Translations under genes and position numbers: made by a program
DNA from: Arachidicoccus sp.
GTDB taxonomy: Bacteria > Bacteroidota > Bacteroidia > Chitinophagales > Chitinophagaceae
Assembly (NCBI GenBank): GCA_028283605.1
Contig: JAPWKH010000033.1
Coordinates: 248,001 to 312,000 of the forward strand
Direction of reading: 5' to 3'
Length of the DNA: 64,000 nt
Shown: positions 1 through 10,106 of the stretch, one piece after another
Position numbering within the stretch: position 1 is the first letter of the stretch
How the letters are laid out: each line of letters begins with the position of its first letter
Notes under the pieces: model-generated
What the model was told of the DNA's origin: nothing
The model's database searches: none
What the model saw: only the letters and a program-made list of their open reading frames with translations

Positions 1-174
1 AAATTTTTAAAGAATGTTTCGCTGTAATTTTTGATTCGTATGCAAGTTTTTTCTTCAATGCTTTTCTTTTAGAAACAAGTGTTTTCATAATAAATGCTTT
101 TTGTATATACTATAAGTTTGCTTGGATTATGAATTAATGCATTGCGATTTTAGGAAAAGAAATTGATTGCAATT

Positions 175-672
175 CTAATTTACTATTTCGCCTTTTGCTT
201 TTTCTCGACTTGTCTTTTTGAAAATATTTCCATTAATATTTAAACCATTTTCAATTCTAATTGCGCTAAAGTGTTTTTCGTTTTTCGCTGCTTTAAGAGT
301 TCCATCTTTCAGTCTCATATACATAGGAATACAATAATCACAAGAAGTTAAAATTGTATTTATTTCTACCTTGCCGTTATTTTCAATTTTTGTGCCTTTA
401 TAATAATAAAAGCCACCATCGCTTGCTGAAGAAAATGTGTCCTTCTCATTTTCAATAATTATTGGGCTTTCCTCAATGAAGACACTATCTTTTTTAAATA
501 TTATATATGTTTTGCGAAACCATTCGTGCGTCGGTATTTTATCAAGATTGCTCATTTTTTCATATGCTACATACAAACTTTCATCAAGTGTTTTATCTTG
601 GCTTTTATTTGCTTTACATGAAAACAAAAGTGAAATTGTTATCACAGAAATTATTTGAAACGTTATTCTCAT
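175..672 (-). CDS. Small hypothetical lipoprotein (165 aa)
   Basis: I do not recognise the family. The N-terminus is a short basic end, a hydrophobic stretch and a lipobox ending LLFSC, so the mature protein probably begins at Cys19 and is lipid-anchored to an envelope membrane. The rest is polar and probably beta-rich. A CxxC-like pair (CDYC, residues 111-114) lies near the middle and could form a disulfide or bind a metal. The gene stands alone, on the same strand as the next gene (791-1450) but 118 bases downstream of it. Function unknown; lipoprotein status is fairly safe. Confidence 0.7.
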   Translation of the reverse strand: MRITFQIISVITISLLFSCKANKSQDKTLDESLYVAYEKMSNLDKIPTHEWFRKTYIIFKKDSVFIEESPIIIENEKDTFSSASDGGFYYYKGTKIENNGKVEINTILTSCDYCIPMYMRLKDGTLKAAKNEKHFSAIRIENGLNINGNIFKKTSREKAKGEIVN

Positions 673-790
673 AACAATCTAAATTGTACTCAAATGTAAA
701 ACTTTATATCTATGCTTCTATCTTCTCTTTATATTTTACCTCACTTTCACTTAATGGATAAATGCCGGAACATATTGCCCAAAAAAGAAA

Positions 791-1450
791 TTAGCATATC
801 GATTTTATTGCCCAATCAATTTGAGGCTTTTCCCTTTTTGCCTGATTAAAAGCCAATAATGTATTTTTTATTTTTATTTTATTAAAAGCCAGCCTTGCTT
901 TGCCATTCTTTGTAAGACTGTTTATATTTATAAGACATTCAATCATCCACTTTCTGTTTTGTTTGTTTCGTTCATGCCATTTTTCTGTACTGATATTTTT
1001 TTCCGGAAAAATATACCATTGTGTTTGTCGAATACAATAATAACTGTGTGGCAACTTTGTAATGGAAGCAGCCCAGTCTTCGACAAGTTGTAAAGAATTT
1101 CCTGTCGCAGGATCAATTACGTAATACATAATTTTTCCATTGTTCTTTACGGGAACAACCGCTGCAACATGATAGTTCCAATTTTGCTTTAGCTCTCCAA
1201 TATGATCTTTTTTAAGATAAGAACCCCCGAATACCCAAGCTTTGTAATTGTGTATATTCCATGCATCCAGCAATAGGCAAACCGCATCAGCTCTTCCTTC
1301 GCAGCCGTTGTGAGAATACTTCCAATCAAAAAGCGTATGTTTTTTAAAAATGATAAACAACTGTTCCGCTTGATGTTCGGAAATGCATTCTCCCGGAATA
1401 CCAATATCAGTAAGCTTTGCATCAAAAAGAGCGGGAGTAATTTTTATCAT
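791..1450 (-). CDS. Protein-glutaminase-like cysteine deamidase
   Basis: Resembles the protein-glutaminase (protein-glutamine deamidase) fold. Residues 48-60 carry NGCEGRADAVCLL with a candidate nucleophile Cys50 followed by xxRA. His94 lies in NYHVAAVV and Asp113 in YVIDPATG. The order Cys-His-Asp and the spacing (44 and 19 residues) match the catalytic triad layout of Chryseobacterium protein-glutaminase as I remember it. Members of that family deamidate glutamine side chains in proteins. Unlike the Chryseobacterium enzyme, this 219-residue protein has no signal peptide or propeptide, and has a basic C-terminal extension after about residue 150. No partner gene is obvious. Family assignment is from motifs only; substrate unknown. 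Confidence 0.6.
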   Translation of the reverse strand: MIKITPALFDAKLTDIGIPGECISEHQAEQLFIIFKKHTLFDWKYSHNGCEGRADAVCLLLDAWNIHNYKAWVFGGSYLKKDHIGELKQNWNYHVAAVVPVKNNGKIMYYVIDPATGNSLQLVEDWAASITKLPHSYYCIRQTQWYIFPEKNISTEKWHERNKQNRKWMIECLININSLTKNGKARLAFNKIKIKNTLLAFNQAKREKPQIDWAIKSIC

Positions 1451-1759
1451 TTAAATGAAATTACGCAATTATCTTTCTCTTATGCCAGTTGACAATTATT
1501 TAATAATAAAGGAATAAAATAATTTGCAATGAATGATGATTGGGGTCGGTCTGCTATATTTGAGAAGAGCGTTGTAATTTATAAATCCAAAACGATAGCG
1601 AAGTAGAAAAGCTATTGAAGAATACCTAATGGTTGCAAGAATAAAATCTTCATTGTTTGGCAAACGCAATAAGCATGCTTTTAAGATACTTCAATCCTTC
1701 TTTCTTTTTGTCCCTCACATGCAATTTTATACCTTCGCCCAGCAACAGATAAATTTTTT
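1451..1759. other. Intergenic region upstream of maeB
   Basis: About 309 bases between the divergent deamidase-like gene and maeB. No convincing coding sequence. A TACCTTCG octamer at 1730-1737, 22 bases before the maeB start, resembles the Bacteroidota -7 box with C for T at position 7. Confidence 0.5.
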
Positions 1760-4102
1760 ATGGATAAAGATTCTAAAAAACAGGACGCGCTCAACTATCA
1801 TAGTATGGGGCGCCCCGGCAAAATTGAAGTAATACCTACTAAAGAGGCTAAAACGCAAAGAGATCTTGCGCTTGCTTACAGTCCGGGCGTAGCTGAGCCG
1901 TGCATGGAAATTTTTCGTAATAAAGAAGATGCATATAAATATACGGCTAAAGGAAACCTGGTGGCTGTGATTAGTAATGGCACAGCGGTTCTGGGGTTAG
2001 GAAATATAGGTGCAGATGCCGGTAAGCCGGTGATGGAGGGTAAAGGAGTTTTGTTTAAGATATATGCAGACATAGATGTATTTGATATAGAAATAAATGA
2101 AACAGATCCTGAAAAATTTGTTCAGATTGTAAAATCGCTTGAGCCTACTTTCGGCGGCATTAATCTCGAAGATATCAAAGCGCCGGAATGTTTTTATATT
2201 GAAAAGCATTTGAAGGAGCAATTGAATATTCCCGTTATGCATGATGATCAGCATGGAACTGCTATCATCAGCGGGGCTGCGCTGCTGAATGCGCTGGAAG
2301 TGCAAGGCAAAAAAATAGAAGATGTAAAATTTGTTATTAGTGGAGCAGGCGCTGCAGCAATGGCATGTGTACAGATATACGTGGCGCTGGGAGCGAAGTA
2401 TGAGAACTTTACAATGTTCGATATTGACGGCGTGCTTTGTAAAGGCAGGAAAGATTTGGATGAATTGAAACAGAAATTTGCTGTCGATGATTGTTCAACA
2501 ACTTTGGCAACTGCCATGAATGGCGCGGATATATTTGTAGGTTTAAGTGCGCCAAATCTTGTATCAAAAGAGATGATTAAATCAATGGCAGCCAAGCCGA
2601 TTGTTTTTGCCATGGCAAATCCCAATCCTGAAATCACTTATGACGATGCAAAATCTGTCCGCGATGATATTATCATGGCTACGGGCAGAAGCGATTATCC
2701 TAATATGGTAAACAATGTTTTAGGGTTTCCATATATCTTTCGCGGAGCGCTTGATGTACGTGCCACGCAAATCAACGAAGCCATGAAATTAGCTGCTGTA
2801 AAGGCTTTGGCTGATTTGGCAAAAACGCCTGTGCCCGATATTGTAACGATGGCTTATTCGCAAAAGAATATTGTATTTGGCCCGGATTATATTATCCCGA
2901 AACCTTTGGATCCGCGCTTATTGTCTACAGTGGCACCTGCTGTTGCAAAGGCTGCTATCGAAAGCGGCGTGGCAAAGAAACCAATTGAAGATTGGGATAA
3001 TTATGTAGTTGAATTGAATAAAAGACTTGGCTTGGATAATCAGGTAATACGTGCCATCAACGGCCGTGTGCGCCAAAATCCGAAAAGGATTGTTTTTGCG
3101 GAAGCCGATAATCAAAAAATATTAAAAGCCGCAACAATTGTATATGAGGAAGGAATCGGTTTTCCGGTTTTATTGGGAGAAAAAGAAAAGATAGAAAGCA
3201 TTGCAAAAGAAAACGGATTGAATATTGAGGAATTGCCGATTGTAAATCCTCAATCACCGGATTTATCATACACGCGCGAGGAATATGCAGAGTTGTTTTT
3301 TGCTAAAAGACAACGCAAGGGCATCAATCATTACGAAAGTAAGAAGCTGATGATAGACCGCAACTACTTTGGCGCAATGATGGTAGAAACAGGCGCCGCA
3401 GATGCAATGATTTCGGGGCTTACAAAAAATTATGCAGATGCTATTCGTCCTGCTTTGCAGGTAATAGGCGTAGAAGAAGGCGTTAAAAAAATAGCCGGCA
3501 TGTATTTATTATTGACAAAAAAAGGTCCGCTATTTCTTGCGGATACTACTATTAATTTTAACCCGACGGCAGAGGAGTTAGCAGACATAACTCTGATGGT
3601 TGCAAAAGAAGTTGGGAACTTTAATATTATTCCAAAAATTGCCATGCTTAGTTTTAGCAATTTTGGGAGCAATCCTGCGCCTGAAGCAAGGCTTGTTGCA
3701 GAAGCTACAAGGCTTGTGAAACAAAAAAATCCGTCGTTGATTGTAGACGGCGAAATGCAGGCATGGCTGCCTTTCAATAAAGAAGTGCTGAAAGAAAATT
3801 ACGGTTTCAGCACATTGGTAGATCAGGATGTAAACACATTGATTTTCCCTAATCTTACGGCGGGAAATGTTGCATACAATTTATTAAAAGAAGTGGGAGA
3901 GGCGGATTTGATAGGGCCGATATTACTAGGCTTAAAAAAGCCTGTACATGTATTGCAATTGGGAAGTTCTGTTCGCAATATTATCAATATGGCAAACATC
4001 GCCGTGTTGGATGCGCAACTGAAATGCAGTTCGCATAATAATGAAGCGCTGATCAAATCTAAATACTGGAAGCGCTTGAAAACTTTGCATGGATTGCAAT
4101 AG
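1760..4102 (+). CDS. maeB: NADP-dependent malic enzyme with C-terminal phosphotransacetylase-like domain
   Basis: Decarboxylates malate to pyruvate with reduction of NAD(P)+, linking the TCA cycle to pyruvate and giving NADPH. The 780 residues match the long MaeB class. Residues about 15-150 are the malic N-terminal domain ([29 protein letters not shown]). Residues 160-395 are the NAD-binding domain ([15 protein letters not shown]). Residues about 430-770 are a phosphotransacetylase-like domain, thought to be regulatory (acetyl-CoA) rather than catalytic. The ATG at 1760 gives [11 protein letters not shown], as expected. The gene stands alone, with a 700-base non-coding stretch after it. Confidence 0.95.
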   Translation: MDKDSKKQDALNYHSMGRPGKIEVIPTKEAKTQRDLALAYSPGVAEPCMEIFRNKEDAYKYTAKGNLVAVISNGTAVLGLGNIGADAGKPVMEGKGVLFKIYADIDVFDIEINETDPEKFVQIVKSLEPTFGGINLEDIKAPECFYIEKHLKEQLNIPVMHDDQHGTAIISGAALLNALEVQGKKIEDVKFVISGAGAAAMACVQIYVALGAKYENFTMFDIDGVLCKGRKDLDELKQKFAVDDCSTTLATAMNGADIFVGLSAPNLVSKEMIKSMAAKPIVFAMANPNPEITYDDAKSVRDDIIMATGRSDYPNMVNNVLGFPYIFRGALDVRATQINEAMKLAAVKALADLAKTPVPDIVTMAYSQKNIVFGPDYIIPKPLDPRLLSTVAPAVAKAAIESGVAKKPIEDWDNYVVELNKRLGLDNQVIRAINGRVRQNPKRIVFAEADNQKILKAATIVYEEGIGFPVLLGEKEKIESIAKENGLNIEELPIVNPQSPDLSYTREEYAELFFAKRQRKGINHYESKKLMIDRNYFGAMMVETGAADAMISGLTKNYADAIRPALQVIGVEEGVKKIAGMYLLLTKKGPLFLADTTINFNPTAEELADITLMVAKEVGNFNIIPKIAMLSFSNFGSNPAPEARLVAEATRLVKQKNPSLIVDGEMQAWLPFNKEVLKENYGFSTLVDQDVNTLIFPNLTAGNVAYNLLKEVGEADLIGPILLGLKKPVHVLQLGSSVRNIINMANIAVLDAQLKCSSHNNEALIKSKYWKRLKTLHGLQ

Positions 4103-4805
4103 TGACAGAAAGAAAAATATTATTATTAATTAAAGTCTTACTAAAATTATTAGTAAAAAATATGAGAAACTCACTTTACGTCATGCTGAAGTTGTTTCAG
4201 TATGACATAAGTTTACGAAATTAGTACACTTTGAAGTTAATATTTAAATTAAAATTCTTTACTATTTTAGATGGGTTACCATCATATTAAAATCTGTTTC
4301 CGAAATTATAACGATTTTAAACCGAATATATTAGAATAGTTATCCAAGTGTTTTTTAATAATTCTACATTCACGGATAAGTCGGTGTTTAAAAAGAAGAA
4401 TAGAAACTTATTCCTGATAAGATAGCATTTCTCATTCCAGAAGAATTGAAATTGCGTGCATCTTCCGTCAAATTCTCTAATATAATAATACCATAGAAAC
4501 CGGAACTTGATTATATTATTGCTAATAAGTGAACCTTCTGCTGTCTGCACAGATGTATGGTATGAACAGGACAATAGGCATAAAATGTTATTTTCTATAC
4601 TCTGTGATCAGTTTATGATAGACATAGTTATTCTACAACATTTCAGAGAATTTAAACAGTTTTGTTTTGAGCAGAAACAAATACAATCTTAAAATGAAGG
4701 GAATGGCTATGATATATTGTTCAGTGTGACAAAATTTAAAAGTTTTAACAGGTTCTATACTAAAAGTCATTAATTTGGAAAAAATATTGGAGTATAGTAT
4801 TAACA
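4103..4805. other. Long intergenic region with one palindromic repeat
   Basis: About 700 bases separate maeB from the sigma-factor operon. Short open frames here have no recognisable domain or start context. A weak AT-rich hairpin lies at 4138-4156, possibly the end of the maeB transcript, and a palindromic repeat at 4180-4206. The rest is AT-rich and probably holds the sigma-factor promoter, which I could not place. Confidence 0.5.
4180..4206. repeat. Palindromic intergenic repeat (GTCATGCTGAA type)
   Basis: GTCATGCTGAA, a four-base spacer, then TTTCAGTATGAC form a near-perfect stem with one G-T pair. A related but diverged stretch, CGTCATGCCCAACTTG, begins at 18491, and CGTCATGTTGAA lies near 14219. 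The pattern suggests a small family of interspersed palindromic repeats kept between genes. Confidence 0.55.
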
Positions 4806-5372
4806 ATGGACGAAATATCTGACAATGAATTGTTGGCTGCGATAAAGGATGATAATAAACAAGCTTTTCGGAAGCTTTATGAACGTTATTGGAAATTATT
4901 GCTAAACCATACATTTAAAAGACTTCCGGATATGCAAATGGTTGAAGATATCATACAAGATGTTTTCATAGATATTTGGGAGCGCAGACACGATATTGAA
5001 ATTGAGAATCTAAAAGCGTATCTATTCGGTGCCGTGCGTTTTTCCATTAACAACAAAATGAAAAAAGAAGACGTGCGCAACCGTTATGTAGAAATAGCAT
5101 CATCTCTGGAAATTAATAAAAATGAATCGGCAGATAAGGATATTCTTTATCGAGAAGTATTGGAAAAAATGCATACTACAATTAATAATCTTCCATTAAA
5201 GCAAAAAATAATTTTTCAGAAATATTTTATAGAAAGAAAAAATGTTTTTTTAATATCATTGGATTTAAATTTATCGCACAAGACTGTACAAAACCAAATT
5301 TCAATAATTAAATCTACAATAAAAAATAATATTCAAACACGTGATTATTTATTTTATATTATTATAAAATAA
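4806..5372 (+). CDS. ECF sigma factor, FecI type
   Basis: RNA polymerase sigma-70 factor of the extracytoplasmic-function group. Region 2 is seen at about residues 20-85 (EDIIQDVFIDIWERR, the core-binding helix). Region 4 is near 130-180 (LPLKQKIIFQKYF, then the helix-turn-helix LSHKTVQNQIS). The length of 188 fits. It is followed after 62 bases by a FecR anti-sigma factor and then SusC/SusD. This is the standard Bacteroidota arrangement in which substrate binding to the outer-membrane transporter frees the sigma factor to switch on its own locus. Target promoters are inferred, not seen. Confidence 0.92.
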   Translation: MDEISDNELLAAIKDDNKQAFRKLYERYWKLLLNHTFKRLPDMQMVEDIIQDVFIDIWERRHDIEIENLKAYLFGAVRFSINNKMKKEDVRNRYVEIASSLEINKNESADKDILYREVLEKMHTTINNLPLKQKIIFQKYFIERKNVFLISLDLNLSHKTVQNQISIIKSTIKNNIQTRDYLFYIIIK

Positions 5373-5434
5373 ATATATAAATTTTTCGGGAAAATAGCCG
5401 CTTACCTCTACTATATATTTATAAAATCATTTTA

Positions 5435-6397
5435 ATGAAGTTAAGCGAAGTAATAGTAGATATTTTAATTAAAAGAAATAATGGAGATAGACTATCACAG
5501 AATGAAATACAGTTGTTAGATGAATATTATAAAAACTTAGAAAAACTGCCTGATATTTCAGATTATATTTCTGAGGAGCAGAATATATTACTGAGGGAGT
5601 ATATTTTTGAAAATAAACTAAATCAGAAATTACAAAAACATAACGGCAAACTAAATTTTGTATTTAAGAGATGGATGGCCGCCGCCGTAGCTCTTTTATT
5701 TTGTATAGTTTTGTACACTACATATTTGCACAGAAGTAAAAATGTGCAGAAAGAATATATTTCATCTTCAAATATCTCAAAAAAATATATCGAATTGCCG
5801 GACCATTCACGTATTTGGTTAGGTAAAAATTCAGTTGTTAAGTTATTAGAAAATTTTAATGATAAGTATAGAATGCTTACATTAGAAGGAACTGCGTTTT
5901 TTGAGGTTTCTCATGATAATGGGAAACCTTTCATTGTTAAAGCGGGAAATATAGAAGTAGAAGTAAAAGGTACTTCATTTGAAGTTACTTCTAATAAATT
6001 AAAGAATTATAATAATGTAATTGTTCAATCTGGAAGGGTTGCGGTTAAATCTTCTTCTAAAGAGTACATTTTAAAATCTCACGAAGCAATTAAAATAGAT
6101 CATAATCAGGTGACCTTTACAAGTATTAATGATAAAGATTCTTCCCAACATATTCAATTTCACGACATCCGTAATATCAGCCTTGATTTTCGCGGAGAAA
6201 GACTTGAACATGTTATGAACATGTTGGAATTACAGTATAAATTTTATGTAACTTATCCAGATTCTTTAAAAGATGAGCTGATATATGCCAATTTGGAAAG
6301 CATGAATATTCAAGAAGCTGTTCATGCAATAGCTACAATCTTAGATATACGATATACGATTGATTCAATCAAATCATCAATTAAATTTTATAAATAA
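5435..6397 (+). CDS. FecR-family anti-sigma factor
   Basis: Inner-membrane anti-sigma factor expected to hold the adjacent ECF sigma factor. An N-terminal cytoplasmic part of about 75 residues is followed by one membrane segment (WMAAAVALLFCIVLYTTYL). Then comes the periplasmic FecR domain (YIELPDHSRIWLGKNSVV ... FFEVSHDNGKPFIVKAG) and a C-terminal DUF4974-type domain (about residues 240-320). That last domain resembles the STN fold and is thought to sense the transporter's signalling domain. It lies 72 bases ahead of the SusC gene, whose product carries a matching STN domain. Length of 320 is usual. Confidence 0.92.
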   Translation: MKLSEVIVDILIKRNNGDRLSQNEIQLLDEYYKNLEKLPDISDYISEEQNILLREYIFENKLNQKLQKHNGKLNFVFKRWMAAAVALLFCIVLYTTYLHRSKNVQKEYISSSNISKKYIELPDHSRIWLGKNSVVKLLENFNDKYRMLTLEGTAFFEVSHDNGKPFIVKAGNIEVEVKGTSFEVTSNKLKNYNNVIVQSGRVAVKSSSKEYILKSHEAIKIDHNQVTFTSINDKDSSQHIQFHDIRNISLDFRGERLEHVMNMLELQYKFYVTYPDSLKDELIYANLESMNIQEAVHAIATILDIRYTIDSIKSSIKFYK

Positions 6398-6469
6398 ATT
6401 CTACAATTTTAATTGCTTTTCTGATATTACTGCATCCTACTAATTTTTCATCTAAATCAAGATTCATTA

Positions 6470-9400
6470 ATGAAAATCCTAACTCTTAGTGAAATTAAGC
6501 GCAAGACTTTATTATTGCTGCTTATCTTTCTGCTTGTATTATTTATGCCTTTAAATAATATCCATGCACAAAAATTTTTACACTCTTCAGTTAAAATTTC
6601 ACAATCCGGTAATTATCCTCTGTTAGGTGTATTTGATTTAATTCATAAACAAACGGGTGCGCGTTTTATGCATTCAGGCAGTTCTGTAATTACAAAATCA
6701 AACGTATATCTTAAGAAACAGAATTCCAGCATTGTAGATATTTTAGATAGTGTTTTGCCGGCTTTAGGTTTAAAATATAAAGTTGAAGACGAAAATATAT
6801 TTATTTATTACAAAGGTAATTCTGTCATATCCCAATCAACTACGAACCAGTTAAATGAAAATCAGGTAGGTGAAGGAAACCTTACTGTCATAATAGTTGA
6901 TTCTGCAAACTTAACGCCCCTAAATAATGTTAAAATTACTATACAAAATTCACATAGTATTTATAAACTATATTCCGATATAAACGGAATGGTGCATTTA
7001 AACAACCTTACTTCTGGCATTTACGGTATAAATATTACAGATTCATTATATGTACCCATTACAGAAAATGTAAATGTAGAACCAAATAAAAATTTGATTA
7101 CCAAATTTCTATTATCTGTATACGCAAAGTCAAATTTGAAGGATGTAATAGTTTATGACGGCTATTCGGCACTTTCTAAAGAGAGGTCGACAGGTTCTTA
7201 CGGCATAATCACCGCAAAAGATATCTCTTCTGTACCTACCACAAATATTATGGAAAGGTTGGAAGGTCGAGTTGCCGGAATGGATGTGAATAGCGTGCGT
7301 ACGATTAGTACAAATAAAGTACAAAATAATGCCATAACAATAAGAGGAAACAATAGCTATCAAACAAGTACAGTAAATGCCACGCCGTTAATTGTCATTG
7401 ATGGCGTACCATACTATCAATATCGAAGCGAAGATATATTGTCAACCATTGATCCTGAAAGCATACAGCAAATTACTGTATTAAAAGACGCGGCAGCAGC
7501 AAGCATTTGGGGAGCGCAGGCATCTAATGGTGTAATAGTTGTAACAACCAAAAAAGGAGGAAATCAATCAACGATTAATTTTTCTTCTACTACGAGTGTT
7601 ACATCCGGAGTTAATTTGAAAAAGCTACATCAAATGAATTCTTCTCAATTGATCGACTATGAAAAAGAATTGATAAGCCTTGGCCGCATTATAGACCCCA
7701 AAGCATCAAGTTACAAATATTATCATAATGTAACACAAGCTGAAAGAATATTATTTGATTATAATAACGGAACCATCACTGCAGATGAAGAAAATTCAAT
7801 GCTTGATTCACTTAGCAAGATTAACAATTTAAAACAGATCAAGAAATATTTGCTTCAATCTGCCGTTACACAACAATATAATTTAGCTTTTTCCGGTGGT
7901 ACGGATAAAAGCAAATATTTTATTGCGGGTTATTATGCCGGCGATCGTCCAATATACAAGGATAATATTAATAGAACAGTAAATCTCATTGCTAATAATG
8001 AATTCTTGGCTTTCAAAGACAGAATTCTTATACAGAGTAATATTTCATTCAATAATATGCATGATAAAGTCAATAGCGCTGCACTGAATGCTACAGGTAA
8101 CAGTATGTACGGATTGAATCCGTATGATTTATTGAAGAATCCAGATGGAAGCAATAAACAATACTATCTCGCTTATACACCCGAAATTATCAATGCAGCA
8201 GAGGCAAGTGGTTATCTAAAATGGACTTATTCTGCACTTGACGAATTAAATTATTCCAATTCAATATCTAACACATCTACGATAAGGGGTACACTTAATA
8301 TTAAAGGTAAAGTTACAAATTGGATGGACTTGTCTTTTATGGGCAACTACGAAAAAAATATTTATGAAATGTCTACCTATAATGAATTAGAGAGCTATCA
8401 GTCAAGAGATCTTATTAACAATGGTACTACAATCAATAGTAGCGGAAAATTGATATATGGAATCCCAAATACTGGTGGTAATATAACAACATCTAATACA
8501 AACGGATATTCTTATGGTTTAAGAGGGCAAATTGATATTCATAAAAACTGGAATAATATTAACAGCCTCAATTTAGTTGCAGGTGCTGAAGAAAGAGAAG
8601 TTTATTATAAGAGCAGCGGTCAAACATTATATGGCTATGATGAAGAATTGGGGACATTCGTAAGTGTAAATCCAACAGATTATTATTACAAATTTACAAG
8701 CCCTACTTATGCATCCGGTCAAATAGGAGCAACAAGTACAGGTATTACAGAGTCTACTAAGCGATTTTTGTCATATTACACTAATGGTGGTTATGGCCTT
8801 TTGAACAAATATTTTTTAAACGGAAGCGTTCGCTTCGATGATTATAATATGCTAGGTGTTTCTAGGAAAAAAAGAGCAAAACCTTTATGGTCGGCCGGTG
8901 TAAAGTGGGATATTAAAAAAGAAAATCTTTTAAAAAATGTTGATTGGTTAGACAGGTTATCGCTTCGGTCTACTTATGGTTTTACTGGAAGCCTTGCACC
9001 TGATGCAACCTCTGTTACAATAATCAACACAGGCTCGACTTCTGATTATTACACAAATCAACCTTATGCTTATATATCTATACCCGCTAATCCTGAATTG
9101 GGATGGGAAACCACAAGGCAAATAGATTTAGGAATAGATTATTCTTTACTTGACAACCGGTTAAGTGGGAGTATAGATTATTATCAAAAACGCACCTCCG
9201 GAATTATAGCCAGTGTACCATATAACAGTACATACGGATGGACACAATTGAATTTCAACACCGGCAAAACAAAGGGTCATGGATTTGATATTACAATAAA
9301 CGGTATGCCTGTTAAAATGCGTAATTTCCAATGGGCAACTTCATTGACATTGGCTTACACAACAAATAAAGTAACCGATGCAAGGTTTACTTCTACAACA

Positions 9401-10105
9401 GTAAGTACTCTACTCGGTGATGGAATTCCGTTCAATGGTTACCCTACAGATTACTTAATGGTATATCGCTGGGCGGGACTCGATTCAACAGGGCAATCAC
9501 AAGTTTATGATGCTGATGGCAAAATTGTAAATTCTAAAACAAATTTGACAGACACAAAAGCGCTTAAATATGTCGGAAGGAGAGGGGATCCGTATTTTGG
9601 TGGATTTTTTAACACTTTTACTTATAAAGAATTTACACTTGGAATCAATATCACATATTATTTTGGTGGCCATTTTTTAAGAAATTCTATATCCACGTCC
9701 AACTATACAATTTCAACGTATTCTAATTCAAATTTTGTACCTGGAAAAGAATTGGATATTGCAAGCAGGTGGAAAGTAGCGGGAGATGAAACTAAGACTA
9801 ATGTTCCAGGATTAAAAAATGTAAATTCGAATAGCATCAACAGATATATGTATTCCGACTTATTGGTAGAATCTTCCAGTCATATCAGACTAAAGCAAAT
9901 TTCTCTTAGCTATAACCTACCTGCAAACGTTATTAAAAATACCGTTATCAAAGGAGTTCAATTTTCTGCTATTGCTAGAGATTTGGGAATAATTTGGCGT
10001 AAAAATAAAGACGGCATAGATCCTCAGTATATATCTGACCAGTCATCTATTAACCGAATACCTCCGGCAACTAATTTTATGTTTAAGATTTCTGCAAATT
10101 TTTAA
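6470..10105 (+). CDS. SusC/RagA-family TonB-linked outer-membrane transporter with STN domain
   Basis: Large outer-membrane barrel that takes up nutrients with TonB energy, working with the SusD-like lipoprotein encoded next to it. A signal peptide covers about residues 1-33. An STN signalling domain follows (about 45-115), then a carboxypeptidase-like regulatory domain (about 135-215). The plug is next (about 235-360: RLEGRVAGMDV, PLIVIDGVPYYQ, LKDAAAASIWGAQASNGVI), then the barrel ending in FKISANF with a terminal aromatic. The STN domain fits control by the FecR/ECF pair just upstream. The gene ends one base before the SusD start, so the two are cotranscribed. Codon use looks more AT-rich than the housekeeping genes nearby. 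The substrate cannot be read from the sequence; a peptide is inferred from the downstream protease. Confidence 0.95.
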   Translation: MKILTLSEIKRKTLLLLLIFLLVLFMPLNNIHAQKFLHSSVKISQSGNYPLLGVFDLIHKQTGARFMHSGSSVITKSNVYLKKQNSSIVDILDSVLPALGLKYKVEDENIFIYYKGNSVISQSTTNQLNENQVGEGNLTVIIVDSANLTPLNNVKITIQNSHSIYKLYSDINGMVHLNNLTSGIYGINITDSLYVPITENVNVEPNKNLITKFLLSVYAKSNLKDVIVYDGYSALSKERSTGSYGIITAKDISSVPTTNIMERLEGRVAGMDVNSVRTISTNKVQNNAITIRGNNSYQTSTVNATPLIVIDGVPYYQYRSEDILSTIDPESIQQITVLKDAAAASIWGAQASNGVIVVTTKKGGNQSTINFSSTTSVTSGVNLKKLHQMNSSQLIDYEKELISLGRIIDPKASSYKYYHNVTQAERILFDYNNGTITADEENSMLDSLSKINNLKQIKKYLLQSAVTQQYNLAFSGGTDKSKYFIAGYYAGDRPIYKDNINRTVNLIANNEFLAFKDRILIQSNISFNNMHDKVNSAALNATGNSMYGLNPYDLLKNPDGSNKQYYLAYTPEIINAAEASGYLKWTYSALDELNYSNSISNTSTIRGTLNIKGKVTNWMDLSFMGNYEKNIYEMSTYNELESYQSRDLINNGTTINSSGKLIYGIPNTGGNITTSNTNGYSYGLRGQIDIHKNWNNINSLNLVAGAEEREVYYKSSGQTLYGYDEELGTFVSVNPTDYYYKFTSPTYASGQIGATSTGITESTKRFLSYYTNGGYGLLNKYFLNGSVRFDDYNMLGVSRKKRAKPLWSAGVKWDIKKENLLKNVDWLDRLSLRSTYGFTGSLAPDATSVTIINTGSTSDYYTNQPYAYISIPANPELGWETTRQIDLGIDYSLLDNRLSGSIDYYQKRTSGIIASVPYNSTYGWTQLNFNTGKTKGHGFDITINGMPVKMRNFQWATSLTLAYTTNKVTDARFTSTTVSTLLGDGIPFNGYPTDYLMVYRWAGLDSTGQSQVYDADGKIVNSKTNLTDTKALKYVGRRGDPYFGGFFNTFTYKEFTLGINITYYFGGHFLRNSISTSNYTISTYSNSNFVPGKELDIASRWKVAGDETKTNVPGLKNVNSNSINRYMYSDLLVESSSHIRLKQISLSYNLPANVIKNTVIKGVQFSAIARDLGIIWRKNKDGIDPQYISDQSSINRIPPATNFMFKISANF

Positions 10106-10106
10106 A

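Noticed and set aside
1629-1832. 67-residue open frame overlapping the start of maeB
   Set aside because: No domain, overlaps the maeB coding start in another frame, and lacks a convincing start context.
4317-4914. Three short open frames in the gap before the sigma factor
   Set aside because: No recognisable domain, overlap each other on opposite strands, and one overlaps the sigma-factor gene.
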